Assembly: GCA_028283955.1 (NCBI GenBank)
Contig: JANQSP010000074.1
Coordinates: 1-44,746, forward strand
Direction: 5' to 3'
Source of the DNA: Bdellovibrionales bacterium
Lineage (GTDB): Bacteria > Bdellovibrionota > Bdellovibrionia > Bdellovibrionales > UBA1609
DNA length: 44,746 bases
Shown here: piece by piece, positions 30,471-40,914 of the stretch
Layout of the letters: each line of letters begins with the position of its first letter
Position numbering within the stretch: the stretch's first letter is position 1
Translations under genes and position numbers: made by a program
Notes under the pieces: generated by a model
Database searches by the model: none
The model's input: the letters and a program-made list of their open reading frames with translations, nothing else
What the model was told of the DNA's origin: nothing

Positions 30471-30510
30471 ACTTAAGGGGATATCATAAAATAAAGAATA
30501 AGGTTATTTA

Positions 30511-31665
30511 TTATACGGAAGCAAAAATTTTATTACGCCCTGTAGTTTTGGCCTTATATAGAAATTTATCCGCTCTTTCGTAAATATCTTTCCATTTGAT
30601 ATCTGTTTGTTTTTGGCAGGTCACTCCTCCTGAAATGGTGACTTTTATATTATGCTCCTTATATTGAAACACCTGAGTCTCCAGTTTCTTCCGAGCATTG
30701 TCTATAGCCCTTTCAGCCCTATCAATTAAGCTTTGCATAATAATACAAAACTCTTCACCCCCGCACCGTACAAAAATATCATTCGATCGAAAATGCGATT
30801 TAACAGACTTCACCACTTCTTTTAAAATAAAATCCCCCGCCAGGTGTCCATAAGTGTCATTTACCTTTTTAAAATGATCTATGTCAAAAATAATAAGCGA
30901 GAAAGGAGTGTTACGTTGCCGATTCTGTGTAAATAATTCCGCAGCTCTTTTATCAAGCATGGATTTATTTCCTATACCGGTTAGAGGGTCCCGGAATATC
31001 TTTTCAAGGTTTTCCATCATTGAAATAATTTCCGGATTTCCTTTTTCCAAAAGCTTAAACACAATATTACCCATTTTTATTCTACTATTATCACTAATTT
31101 TAAACTTTTTATTTGTCTCTATTTGTTTGCCATTAACAAAAGTTCCATTCGTGGACTGTTTATCTTCAACAAAAAAACTGGACTTATCTGAACAAACCTC
31201 CAGATGCTTTTTACTAATAGACAAATCCTGTATGGAAATATCACACTTTCGGTTACGGCCAATAGATACCTTCTTATTATCCTCAATAACCCAATAACTT
31301 CCCACCAGCTCCTCAGGACCAAGAAGACACAAGAGATACGAAGACATGTACTGCATATAACGAGTGTGCTCTGTTGTATATAAAGGGCTATCTGTCACTA
31401 TTGTCTCGGATCCCTCTAAAGACTGAGTGGATACTCCTGTATGAGTACCAGGCTGTAAAGGCAAATTTTTGTCATCGGATTTTTCTCTTCCAGTCATTTC
31501 ATTGAGCTTGGATTGCGAATCCGAACTGTCATTCACTCCCTCTTTTCCCATTACTTTGAAAGGGGACCCTCCCCCTATATTGTTCTCCGGTTTCAGGTGT
31601 TTTTTGTTCTCTGGCAGGGAGAAATCAGCTATCTTCAGTTGTTCCTTGTTTTGCTTCACACTCAT
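30511..31665 (-). CDS. FHA-GGDEF diguanylate cyclase
   Basis: ORF; FHA SIGRNRKCDISIQDLSISKKHLEV...STNGTFVNG; GGDEF site RCGGEEFCIIM with RSND I-site five residues before GGEEF. Confidence 0.95.
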   Translation of the reverse strand: MSVKQNKEQLKIADFSLPENKKHLKPENNIGGGSPFKVMGKEGVNDSSDSQSKLNEMTGREKSDDKNLPLQPGTHTGVSTQSLEGSETIVTDSPLYTTEHTRYMQYMSSYLLCLLGPEELVGSYWVIEDNKKVSIGRNRKCDISIQDLSISKKHLEVCSDKSSFFVEDKQSTNGTFVNGKQIETNKKFKISDNSRIKMGNIVFKLLEKGNPEIISMMENLEKIFRDPLTGIGNKSMLDKRAAELFTQNRQRNTPFSLIIFDIDHFKKVNDTYGHLAGDFILKEVVKSVKSHFRSNDIFVRCGGEEFCIIMQSLIDRAERAIDNARKKLETQVFQYKEHNIKVTISGGVTCQKQTDIKWKDIYERADKFLYKAKTTGRNKIFASV

Positions 31666-31691
31666 TGATTTTACCTCTTAAAACCTTATGA

Positions 31692-32780
31692 CTATTCCGC
31701 CGTCTCTTTATCTTCCTGTTGTTGATCTTGAGAGACATCACTTCCCCTGGCTATATGCAGGATCATCTGTAAACCACGGCTCACTTGACGATTTTGATTT
31801 TTATATTTTTCCAGCTTTTGTATTGTTTCGTTATATTTATGTTTATGGTTCTCCTGATCCATTTTTAATTTGTCAACCTGGCGTTTTAAATCCAAAATAT
31901 ACTGATCCTTTTCTCTCGCCAAAGTCTGATTATCCAGTTTCATTAATTCCAATCTGTTTTCCAACTCCCTTTCTCTTACCCGAATCTGTTGAATATTGCT
32001 GGACAGCCTTTTTTCCAATTCCTTATTTTTTATATTTATTTTTTCAATTTCCCGGGTTTGACTATTTAAAGTATCCATTAATGTTCTCTTTTCATCCTGA
32101 AATTCCTGACGACTTTCTTCATAGGTTTTTTTCAGATTATCATTTTGAACAATGACTTTATCCAAGCGCTCTCTAAAAATATCACCCGTTGCAATAAGCT
32201 CCTCATTTTCTGTTCGCAATCGTTCAATCTCCTGTTCCAAAGCGACAATACGTTCCTGAGCCACTCTTAAGTTTTCAGATTGCTGCAAAGTAATCCTCAT
32301 AGGAATATTACTTTGTGAAGCTTTAGTACCCAAATAAGGCGACACATTTGAATCTTGAGCTGCTGTTTTTATTTGCTTGGGTTTCTCAGCCGGTTTCGCT
32401 TCAAAATCTATTTCCTTGTTGGACTTTCCCTTGAATAAACCTTTATCTTCCAAAGATTTTTTTACTTTACTTTTCTGTTTTGCCTTCTTTTTAGGTGCCG
32501 ACTTTCCAGAGGCGGAATTTTTCAGCTCAGCCTCATCTGACTTATTTTTGTCTTCAGGCCGATCTTTTAATTCATCTTTCCCTTCTTTATGAGGGTCAAA
32601 GTGAATAAGACTGTCCACTCCCTCAACTTGCCCCTTCTGTTCCAATAGGTGTTCTTCTTCTGCCAAACCGGATACAAAAAGATCCGGAGATGAATTCAAA
32701 GAAGACTGTATTTCTTCATTCAATTCATCCATTATTTGCTCAATAGCTGTATTCTTTCTCTCTTTTCCCATAAAATTCAC
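31692..32780 (-). CDS. Coiled-coil protein, charged N-terminal region
   Basis: ORF; long heptad-rich segment RVAQERIVALEQEIERLRTENEELIA... Confidence 0.75.
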   Translation of the reverse strand: MNFMGKERKNTAIEQIMDELNEEIQSSLNSSPDLFVSGLAEEEHLLEQKGQVEGVDSLIHFDPHKEGKDELKDRPEDKNKSDEAELKNSASGKSAPKKKAKQKSKVKKSLEDKGLFKGKSNKEIDFEAKPAEKPKQIKTAAQDSNVSPYLGTKASQSNIPMRITLQQSENLRVAQERIVALEQEIERLRTENEELIATGDIFRERLDKVIVQNDNLKKTYEESRQEFQDEKRTLMDTLNSQTREIEKINIKNKELEKRLSSNIQQIRVRERELENRLELMKLDNQTLAREKDQYILDLKRQVDKLKMDQENHKHKYNETIQKLEKYKNQNRQVSRGLQMILHIARGSDVSQDQQQEDKETAE

Positions 32781-33021
32781 TTTCCTCTTAAGACCACTTC
32801 AGACAAAATCAGCAAAATAGGGTTTTGCACCTCTTTTATTTTATCGGAAATTATTTGATTTTCTTAATAATAGAGCTTTTTTTAATGTCCAATAGTGTGT
32901 CTATCATCAGGATTAGTCTTTAGTCCGAATATTTTACAAACAATGCATAAAACCTAAAACATGAAGATTGACAGTACATACATTCATTTACGATACTTAA
33001 GAAACTTTCAAAGGCAGTCAC

Positions 33022-34311
33022 GTGACATATAGTGAAGATGAAATCCTAAAAAACCCACTATATCAAAGCGTTCTTTACGAGCTTGAAAAAGCGGGTAAAC
33101 ACATCGGTATAAACAGAAATGTGATGGAAAGACTCAAGCTTCCCCGGCGTTCCATTCGTGTTTCTATACCCGTTCGTATGGATAACGACCGTGTACAGGT
33201 ATTTAACGGCTATAGAGTTCAACATAATCACACTCTGGGCCCGTTTAAGGGCGGAATTCGCTACCATCCGGGAGTGAATATCGGTGAAGTGGCGGCTTTA
33301 GCTGCACTAATGACTTATAAAAACTCTCTACTAAATCTACCTTTGGGGGGAGCAAAAGGAGGTGTTCAGCTGGATCCTTCTGCTTTGTCAAAAGCGGAGT
33401 TGGAGGCTTTAACCCGTCGTTTTACTTCTGAGCTAAGCCCTTTTATCGGTCCGGATAAAGACATTCCGGCTCCGGATGTAGGCACCAATTCAGAAACTAT
33501 GGCCTGGATGTTGGATACTTTTTCGCTTGAATCCGGTTTTTCACAAACCGGTGTAGTCACAGGAAAACCTGTTGAAATAGGTGGTTCAAAAGGAAGAAGC
33601 TGCGCCACAGGATTAGGGGTCGTGTATATTCTGGAAAAGTCCCTGGAAGTGCAAAATAAAAATATCAGTGAAGCTACCATAGCCGTACAAGGTTTTGGAA
33701 AAGTGGGACTACATGCCTGTGTGGAGGCCCATGCTATGGGTGCGCGAATTGTTGCTGTCAGCGATCGCTCAGGGGGCGTGTACAATCCAAAAGGGCTCAA
33801 TGTAACAGACTTAATAAATTATGTGGGAGCAAATCGACTTATAAAAGGTTATCCGAAAGCGAAGTCTATTTCCAATGAAGACCTTTTGGCTTTAGAGGTG
33901 GATGCCCTTATCCCCTGCGCTTTGGATGGAGTCATCAACAGTAAAAATATGAAAAGTATAAGAGCTCCCTTAATTGTGGAAGGGGCCAATGGGCCTACCA
34001 CTCCGGAAGCCGGAGAGTATTTAGTCAATAATGATGTATTAATAGCACCCGATATCCTGGCTAATGGAGGAGGGGTTGTTGTCAGCTACTTTGAGTGGGT
34101 GCAGGATATAGGATGGCTATTTTGGACGGAGAAACAGGTAAGAGACAAACTAAAAGATGTTATGTACTCATCTTTCGAAAAGGTATGGAATTTTGCTGAA
34201 GATTACCCGGACAAAACCAAAGGAAAATATAAGGACTTGCGATTGGCGGCCATGGGAGCCTCTCTTATGCGTTTGGAAAAAGCCATGAAATTAAGAGGGC
34301 AGGCCTGGTAA
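33022..34311 (+). CDS. gdhA: Glu/Leu/Phe/Val dehydrogenase (GTG start)
   Basis: ORF; LPLGGAKGGVQLDP, PAPDVGTNSETMAWMLDTF, ATIAVQGFGKVGLHACVEAH, VEGANGPTTPEA. Confidence 0.93.
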   Translation: MTYSEDEILKNPLYQSVLYELEKAGKHIGINRNVMERLKLPRRSIRVSIPVRMDNDRVQVFNGYRVQHNHTLGPFKGGIRYHPGVNIGEVAALAALMTYKNSLLNLPLGGAKGGVQLDPSALSKAELEALTRRFTSELSPFIGPDKDIPAPDVGTNSETMAWMLDTFSLESGFSQTGVVTGKPVEIGGSKGRSCATGLGVVYILEKSLEVQNKNISEATIAVQGFGKVGLHACVEAHAMGARIVAVSDRSGGVYNPKGLNVTDLINYVGANRLIKGYPKAKSISNEDLLALEVDALIPCALDGVINSKNMKSIRAPLIVEGANGPTTPEAGEYLVNNDVLIAPDILANGGGVVVSYFEWVQDIGWLFWTEKQVRDKLKDVMYSSFEKVWNFAEDYPDKTKGKYKDLRLAAMGASLMRLEKAMKLRGQAW

Positions 34312-34420
34312 CTTTTTAATTTGAACAGGGTTCGGATTAAAAAGTTTGTACACCAAATATCCATACCGAAAGAAGAATAAATTTTTAGCCCTATTCATCA
34401 GAGCTTAAAAACGTTAGCTT

Positions 34421-35416
34421 ATGAAACAAAATACAGCATATTCATTACTACTCAAACTCTTACCTCCCTCTTTAACTCATCAAATGGCGGATTCCTCGCT
34501 CTCCCTTTATTCCAAAGTTATCAAAAACAAAAAACCGCCGGAATGGTCTCCCGTAAAATGGAAAGACCTTTATTTTCCAAATCCCATTGCCCCGGCCGGG
34601 GGGGTGGATAAGTCGGCAAAACACATAAAAGCATGGTGGGCTTTGGGAGCCGGTTTCATTGAAATCGGTACTGTCACTCCCCTTCCGCAAAAGAAAAATC
34701 CGGGACCGACAATCAAAAGAAACTATAAGAAACAGGCACTATGGAATCACTTGGGCTTTCCCGGAAACGGAATGGAGTCGGTAAAGAAAAAACTGACAAA
34801 ACTACAGAATTTTCGGCCTACTCCTATTTTCGCCAATATCGGAAAAAACAGAACGACAGAAAATAACAAAGCGGAGACAGATTACCTCAAATGTATTACC
34901 TGTCTTCACCCCCATGTGGATGCCTTTGTTATTAATATAAGCAGCCCCAATACAAAAGAGTTGGGGAACCTGTCTCAACCGCAAAGGCTCAAAACCCTTC
35001 TTCAGGCTATCAAAGAAAAATTATATTCTTTTGAAAAATATAAGCCCTTCTTTATAAAGTGGAGTCCGGATATGGAGGAAAGTGAATTTCTACAGTCTTT
35101 AAACATAGCTCTGGAATGTGGAGCTGAAGGACATATTATTTGCAATACGACAAAACAAAGAGAGAAAGATAATATTTTTCCTGAATATGGAGGAGTATCC
35201 GGTGCCCCTTTAGCCGCTATTTCAAAAGAAAGACTGGCTCTTGTACAAAAACACCTGGGTACAGAAAGAAAAAAACAGCTTCTTATTTCCGTTGGAGGTA
35301 TTTTGAATCCCGAAGACGTTTTTGAAAGGCTCAACCTGGGAGCCGATTTGGTGCAAACCTATTCCGCCCTGGTTTTTCAGGGTCCTTTTTTTCTTAAAAA
35401 AGTTTCCCGAAACTAA
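34421..35416 (+). CDS. pyrD: Dihydroorotate dehydrogenase, class 2 type
   Basis: ORF; APAGGVDKSAKHI, FIEIGTVTPLPQKKNPGPTIKR, VINISSPNTKELGNL, ISVGGILNPEDVFERLNLGADLVQTYSALVFQGP. Confidence 0.9.
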   Translation: MKQNTAYSLLLKLLPPSLTHQMADSSLSLYSKVIKNKKPPEWSPVKWKDLYFPNPIAPAGGVDKSAKHIKAWWALGAGFIEIGTVTPLPQKKNPGPTIKRNYKKQALWNHLGFPGNGMESVKKKLTKLQNFRPTPIFANIGKNRTTENNKAETDYLKCITCLHPHVDAFVINISSPNTKELGNLSQPQRLKTLLQAIKEKLYSFEKYKPFFIKWSPDMEESEFLQSLNIALECGAEGHIICNTTKQREKDNIFPEYGGVSGAPLAAISKERLALVQKHLGTERKKQLLISVGGILNPEDVFERLNLGADLVQTYSALVFQGPFFLKKVSRN

Positions 35417-35424
35417 TATAGCTT

Positions 35425-35817
35425 CTAAATAAATGCATGTGTCGGCGAGCTGGAACACAATATTTTTCTGGTCGACTCCACCTGTTTCTTTATACACTTT
35501 GTAACTTCTATATTATGCCGGTTTTTACATAAGTCAGTTTCTTCTTCGGGAAGACAATAGCCTTCAAGGTCAAAAAAACATAAAACAGCAACCTCTCCCA
35601 GTTCTATCATGATGGGATTTCCCATAAGATGTTGATCTACAAAAGGACAGTTTTCCGACCCTTGCTCTACACAGGATAAATAGGCAATTTGTTTTTTCAT
35701 GGCAATACAGGCCTCCTCCACAACATCAGACTCCATACCCTCATCACCATGAGCCACCGGTACAAATAAAAAGTATAAAATAAATACAGTTAAATATTTC
35801 AATGTTTCCCCTTTCAA
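35425..35817 (-). CDS. Small secreted cysteine-rich protein, unknown function
   Basis: Signal-peptide-like N-terminus and eight Cys in the mature region. Confidence 0.6.
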   Translation of the reverse strand: MKGETLKYLTVFILYFLFVPVAHGDEGMESDVVEEACIAMKKQIAYLSCVEQGSENCPFVDQHLMGNPIMIELGEVAVLCFFDLEGYCLPEEETDLCKNRHNIEVTKCIKKQVESTRKILCSSSPTHAFI

Positions 35818-35973
35818 GGGTTTAAAGTGACCACATCAGTTATTTAAGTTGAAAAAAAATACTATATTTACTGAAACCCAGCAACTTACCCATAATAGAG
35901 ATGTAAAAATTACTTATAAAGAAATGTAAAAAAGTATTGCCAAAATAGAAAAACTCATTAATAATCACGAGTA

Positions 35974-36288
35974 ATGATAAAAAAGAACCATTTATCTAGT
36001 TTTACAAAATCAGATTTAATCCAGGCCGTTTCACAAAAACATAAAACGACCAAGGTGATGGCTACACTCATAGTAAACAGCATCCTGGACTCCATCACTA
36101 ATACCCTTAAACAGGGAAACAGGGCGGAAATACGCGGACTGGGAACCTTTGAACTGAGAGAATATGACACTTATCAGGGACGTAACCCTCAAACAGGGGA
36201 AAAAATACAGGTTAAAGCAAAAAAACTTCCTTTTTTTAAACCTGGAAAATTCAGAAACGAAATTAACGACAGCCGAAAGAACTCTTAA
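35974..36288 (+). CDS. HU/IHF-family DNA-binding protein
   Basis: ORF; FTKSDLIQAVSQ...ILDSITNTLKQGNRAEIRGLGTFELREYDTYQGRNPQTGEKI. Confidence 0.95.
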   Translation: MIKKNHLSSFTKSDLIQAVSQKHKTTKVMATLIVNSILDSITNTLKQGNRAEIRGLGTFELREYDTYQGRNPQTGEKIQVKAKKLPFFKPGKFRNEINDSRKNS

Positions 36289-36304
36289 AACCACTATAAA
36301 AGAT

Positions 36305-37609
36305 CTATTTATGTAATACGGAAATCCGAATGGGAATTCCTTTTAAACTCCACTTGTTTTGAATCTGACGAATAAGAAAACGACGATAAGAGTCCCGAAC
36401 CCCTTGCGGGTAATTGGCAAAAGCGATAAATGACGGGGGAATCTGATGGGTCTGTGTAATATAATAAAGCTTTACATCCTCCACCCCATAAACCGGAGCT
36501 GGTGCTTTGCGGATAACCTCCATAAAAAAACGATTTAATTCCGAGGTGGATATACGAAAATGCAGTTTTTGATATACTTCATCCACTTTCTTCATTAAAT
36601 CCCCTAATCCGGAAGTATTCAAAGCGCTTATAAAAACAACAGGTAAGTGAGAGTAAAAACGAAATTTATCCTGGATATTTTTCCTGTATTCCTCTTTGGA
36701 AATAGCTTTATCTTTTTTTGTACTAAGGTCCCATTTATTTACGACTACAATCACCGCTTTATGCTCCTCTAAACAGGAGTGAATGAGACGGGCATCCTGT
36801 CGACTGGGACCGGAAGAATAATCCAGTAACAGTAATATCAAATCTGCTTCTTTAAAACTTTGATGAGATTTAAAATCAGCAAGAGACTGCATTTTATCCC
36901 GGGTGCGGGCTTTTCCGGCTGTATCCAATAAGCTATAAAACCGACCTCGATAACGAAATTGATCCTCCACCACATCCATAGTTGTACCGGCTAAAGGAGA
37001 AGTGAGCATTCTGTCTTTCTTTAACAGAGCATTACATAAAGTGCTTTTACCTACATTTGTTTTTCCCACAACTAAAAGAGAAGTAACAGGGCTATCTACA
37101 GCTTCATTTTCTGTTCTCTTTTTTCCACTATGAGATAAAATCCACTCCACCGTTTCCGATATCCCTTTATCTTTTTCAAAAGCGCAGGGGAAGAGATCAA
37201 TACCCAAACGATAAAAATCACTCAACAATAGCTCTGATTTGTCTAGTTCATCCACCTTGTTAACAAGAGTTAAAAAAGGTTTTCCGGATTTTTTTATTAC
37301 CTGAAATGTTTTTTTATCTTCCTCTAAAAAACCGGAACGCGCGTCCATTACAAACAAAACTATATCAACTTCCTGAACAGCTTGTTGAACTTTTTTGTCA
37401 ATCAATTCGCCCCAGACAGAACCTTCCGACCACAATCCACCAGAGTCCCAAACTTCAAAATCCACCCCCCACCAGGAAGCTTTTTGTTTTAAAATATCTC
37501 TTGTAACTCCAGGTTGATTGATGACAAGCGCTTTCTTCCGCTTCACCAGACGATTAAATAATGAAGACTTACCCACATTGGGTCTTCCAACAATTAAAAC
37601 CCTTTTCAA
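36305..37609 (-). CDS. der: Ribosome-associated GTPase Der (TTG start proposed)
   Basis: Two G domains (RVLIVGRPNVGKSSLFNRL; LLVVGKTNVGKSTLCNALL); the supplied ORF starts at 37642 inside rnc; TTG at 37609 has an upstream AGGAG. Confidence 0.93.
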   Translation of the reverse strand: MKRVLIVGRPNVGKSSLFNRLVKRKKALVINQPGVTRDILKQKASWWGVDFEVWDSGGLWSEGSVWGELIDKKVQQAVQEVDIVLFVMDARSGFLEEDKKTFQVIKKSGKPFLTLVNKVDELDKSELLLSDFYRLGIDLFPCAFEKDKGISETVEWILSHSGKKRTENEAVDSPVTSLLVVGKTNVGKSTLCNALLKKDRMLTSPLAGTTMDVVEDQFRYRGRFYSLLDTAGKARTRDKMQSLADFKSHQSFKEADLILLLLDYSSGPSRQDARLIHSCLEEHKAVIVVVNKWDLSTKKDKAISKEEYRKNIQDKFRFYSHLPVVFISALNTSGLGDLMKKVDEVYQKLHFRISTSELNRFFMEVIRKAPAPVYGVEDVKLYYITQTHQIPPSFIAFANYPQGVRDSYRRFLIRQIQNKWSLKGIPIRISVLHK

Positions 37610-37613
37610 TGCA

Positions 37614-38360
37614 CTACTCCTGTAATTGAGAAGTAGGGACAATACCCAATTTTTTTAAAGCGGAAAAGGCAGCTGATTGAGTAGCCTGTTTTTTACTTGA
37701 CCCTTTTCCTCTGCCCAAAATCTGATTATCCATTTGTACTTCCATGACAAATGTTTTTTCATGGTGAGGCCCTGTGATATTTATCGTATTGTAGGTGGGT
37801 ACCTTTTGATATTTCTTTTGAATAAACTCCTGAAGTAAGCTTTTATAATCTCTATTCACCGGTCCTTTTTTAATAGCTTCACCCAGAAAACGAGCAACTA
37901 TTTTTTTTGCGTGTTTATATCCTCCATCCAGGTACACAGCCCCTATCAAAGCTTCCAAAACACAGGCCAATAAACGTGGCTTTAATTGCCCGCTATCACG
38001 GGCTTCCGAAGTACTCAGGCGGAGATCCTGATCCAGTTTCAAATGCAAAGCCAAATCAGCCAAATCCTGAGTATTGACCAAAGAAGCACGCATCTTGGAC
38101 AACTCACCTTCATTTGCATCCGGATATGTTTCCATTAGTAAATCACTCACACACAAATCAAAAACGGCATCTCCCAAAAACTCAAGACGTTCATTATGAA
38201 ACTCATTTCCCTTTTCACCAGCCAGACTTTTATGTGTTAAAGCTCTGATCTTTAAATTCTGATTTTTAAAAAAATATCCAATCCGGGTTTCCAAAGAGCT
38301 TTCTTTGGAGAAAGATCTACGCTTTTTTAAACAAGAGGAAAGAAAAGTTTTTACACCCAT
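37614..38360 (-). CDS. rnc: Ribonuclease III
   Basis: ORF; NERLEFLGDAVFDLCVSDLL, DYKSLLQEFIQKKYQKVPTYN, dsRBD C-terminus. Confidence 0.97.
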   Translation of the reverse strand: MGVKTFLSSCLKKRRSFSKESSLETRIGYFFKNQNLKIRALTHKSLAGEKGNEFHNERLEFLGDAVFDLCVSDLLMETYPDANEGELSKMRASLVNTQDLADLALHLKLDQDLRLSTSEARDSGQLKPRLLACVLEALIGAVYLDGGYKHAKKIVARFLGEAIKKGPVNRDYKSLLQEFIQKKYQKVPTYNTINITGPHHEKTFVMEVQMDNQILGRGKGSSKKQATQSAAFSALKKLGIVPTSQLQE

Positions 38361-38384
38361 AGTTTATCGCCGTCTGAAAATATT

Positions 38385-39752
38385 TTAAATTAGAGCACCC
38401 TGCAAATAACCGGTCTTCTCGTCCACACTGTGAACACGCACAAGAGTCTCCTCATCTGTCTTGTTATTTCTCTTATTTAACCACTTTACCGTCCAATAAT
38501 CCCGACTGATACCTAATTGCTCCACCTTCCTAAAAGGCAAAACTGATTTTATTGTACCTATTTGTTTTTTTCTCTCTTCCTTAAACCGACTCTCACTTAA
38601 ATGCCGGATCAAAGCCGCTCTTTTCATAATTAAAGATCGGGGCCAGGAAGGATAAGCCCGCTCCGCATAAGTGTATCGACGGGGACTATAAGGAAACACA
38701 TGAATTTTTGTCCAGGGCCAATCTTTTAAGCGAGTATAGGTTTCTTCAAACTGTTCCTGGGTCTCACCGGCAAAACCGGCAATTAAATCCATCCCCACAA
38801 AAGCTTTTGAATTTTTTTTATTTATATTAATTAAAACCCTCTGCACATCTTCCGCCTTATATTTTCTTTTCATCTTATGTAAAACTTCAGAGTTGGCACT
38901 TTGGATACTCAAATGAAAATGGGAACACACTCTGGGAGAATCAAACAAATCCATCAGTTCATCACTGATTTCTATAGGTTCCAGACTGGACAACCTGATA
39001 CGGGGTATTTTTGTCTCCTCTAGCAAAATACGAACGAGGTCTGCCAATCCCTCTTTTGTATTATCAGGATTTTGATAATCCCCTATATGCACTCCCGTAA
39101 GAACAACTTCCCTTCCCCCCTGTTCATAATGCCTTTGAACGGATTTCACCAAGTCAACCGGTGAAATACTGCGACTTTTTCCTCGTGCAAAAGGAATAAT
39201 ACAAAATGTACAGAAGCTGTCGCACCCATCTTGAATTTTTAAAAACAAACGAGTGTGGCCGCTTTCCAAACCTCCTTCTTTGCCCAAATCATTTTTTTTA
39301 AATATAGAGGATTTAAAAGTTTTATCTCTATTGAAGCGAACGGATGTGCTATCACTCTTTTCCGTATTATCAACCTTATTAAAGTTATCCACTATAACAT
39401 GTGCCAACTCCGCTTTATGAGAGTTACCCACTACCAAATTTACTTCCTTTAAAGAGGAAAACCTCTCTGTTTCCACCTGAGCGGCACAACCTGTCACTAC
39501 TATAGGGTTTTGCGGATGGCTTTTACGATAACGACGAATCCAGCGCTGTGCCTCCTTCACCGCTTCCTCCGTTACAGCGCAGGTATTCACAATATGCACT
39601 ACTTTTTCTGAACCTTTTACAGGTTGTTCAATCCAGTTTTTCTCACCCATACTGTTTTGTATTAAAGAACTGTCGTAAGTATTCACTTTACAACCAAATG
39701 TCTTTATTGAATATCTTTTACCCGGAATAGATTCTTCTTTCATTTTCAGCAT
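38385..39752 (-). CDS. mtaB: tRNA t6A37 methylthiotransferase (MtaB family)
   Basis: ORF; KTFGCKVNTYDS, radical SAM QDGCDSFCTFCIIPFARGKSRS, EVVLTGVHIGDY. Confidence 0.93.
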   Translation of the reverse strand: MLKMKEESIPGKRYSIKTFGCKVNTYDSSLIQNSMGEKNWIEQPVKGSEKVVHIVNTCAVTEEAVKEAQRWIRRYRKSHPQNPIVVTGCAAQVETERFSSLKEVNLVVGNSHKAELAHVIVDNFNKVDNTEKSDSTSVRFNRDKTFKSSIFKKNDLGKEGGLESGHTRLFLKIQDGCDSFCTFCIIPFARGKSRSISPVDLVKSVQRHYEQGGREVVLTGVHIGDYQNPDNTKEGLADLVRILLEETKIPRIRLSSLEPIEISDELMDLFDSPRVCSHFHLSIQSANSEVLHKMKRKYKAEDVQRVLININKKNSKAFVGMDLIAGFAGETQEQFEETYTRLKDWPWTKIHVFPYSPRRYTYAERAYPSWPRSLIMKRAALIRHLSESRFKEERKKQIGTIKSVLPFRKVEQLGISRDYWTVKWLNKRNNKTDEETLVRVHSVDEKTGYLQGALI

Positions 39753-39773
39753 CTCATTATTCTTTATTTAGGC

Positions 39774-40889
39774 CTATTCATTTAGTGAGTCAGAAGTGGA
39801 AAAAATACTGCCTCCTCCAACCAATTGTTTTCCACGATAAAATACCGCAGCCTGACCGGGGGTAACTGCTTTTTGTGGCTCCTCAAAGGCCAGTAATACA
39901 GTATTATCTTCATCTTTTCTGTACACCCGTGTCCAACATCCCTGATGGTGAAACCGGATCTTAACCTGTAAGCGCTCTCCATTTTCAATTGAATCCAGCC
40001 AGTGTAAATCCGTAAGACAGGCTTTATCAGTATAGAGAAAAGACTCCTCTCCCAACCATACAGTGTTTTTCTCTGTATCCACTTTTATCACATAAAGAGG
40101 GCGATCAGAAGAAATACCCAAACCCTTTCTTTGACCATAAGTAAATCGATAAAGCCCGTTGTGCCGGCCCAGCTCCTCCCCTGAAGGATAAAGCTTAATA
40201 GGGCCTTCATTAACTTGATATTTATCTCCTATTTGTTTTTGAATAAAATCGGCGTAACCATTGGACCCGACAAAACATAAACCTGTCGAATCCTTTTTGC
40301 GGAAAACATTTAACCCTTTTTCTTCAGCTATTTTTCTCACTTCCTGTTTATCCATATCTCCAACCGGAAATAAAAGGCGAGGTATCAATTTTGGCGAAAG
40401 GGTAAATAAAAAATATGTCTGATCCTTCCAATCATCCGTACTTTTACAAATGTAATATTGATCATTTCCTGTTTGTTCTATCCGGGCATAATGACCTGTA
40501 GCTAAATAATCACATTCCAGTTCCTCCATTTTTTGAACTAAATGATCGAATTTTAAATAAGTATTACAATCCACACAGGGAATAGGGGTTTTTCCTTTCA
40601 TGTAAGAGTCCACAAACTTATCAATTACTTGTTTTTTAAACCGAGCTTCACAATTTAAAACATAAAACGGAATATTGAGTTTCTGACAAACAGCACGCGC
40701 ATCCTCCACATCCACGCTGGAGCAACAAGTACCATGACCTTCCTGAATATCGGATTCCGGGCGGGTATGATCCCATACCTGCATAGTCATGCCCACCACA
40801 TCGTAATCCTGATCCTGCAAAAGAGCGGCGGACACACTGCTATCCACTCCCCCACTCATTGCCACCAGGACTCTGCCCTTTTTTTTCAT
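39774..40889 (-). CDS. mnmA: tRNA-specific 2-thiouridylase
   Basis: VLVAMSGGVDSSVSAALLQ, TPIPCVDCNTYLKF, ATGHYARI; start proposed at MKKKGRV (40889) rather than the longer ORF. Confidence 0.96.
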   Translation of the reverse strand: MKKKGRVLVAMSGGVDSSVSAALLQDQDYDVVGMTMQVWDHTRPESDIQEGHGTCCSSVDVEDARAVCQKLNIPFYVLNCEARFKKQVIDKFVDSYMKGKTPIPCVDCNTYLKFDHLVQKMEELECDYLATGHYARIEQTGNDQYYICKSTDDWKDQTYFLFTLSPKLIPRLLFPVGDMDKQEVRKIAEEKGLNVFRKKDSTGLCFVGSNGYADFIQKQIGDKYQVNEGPIKLYPSGEELGRHNGLYRFTYGQRKGLGISSDRPLYVIKVDTEKNTVWLGEESFLYTDKACLTDLHWLDSIENGERLQVKIRFHHQGCWTRVYRKDEDNTVLLAFEEPQKAVTPGQAAVFYRGKQLVGGGSIFSTSDSLNE

Positions 40890-40914
40890 CATACCTTCCT
40901 TATGTTTCTTTATA

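Noticed and set aside
30881-31297. 138-aa plus-strand ORF
   Set aside because: Antisense of the FHA-GGDEF gene; no domain or ribosome site.
31688-32155. 155-aa plus-strand ORF
   Set aside because: Exactly antisense to the coiled-coil gene; low-complexity F/P/Y-rich translation typical of an antisense shadow.
33366-33800. 144-aa minus-strand ORF inside gdhA
   Set aside because: Antisense to a well-conserved dehydrogenase with no independent motif.
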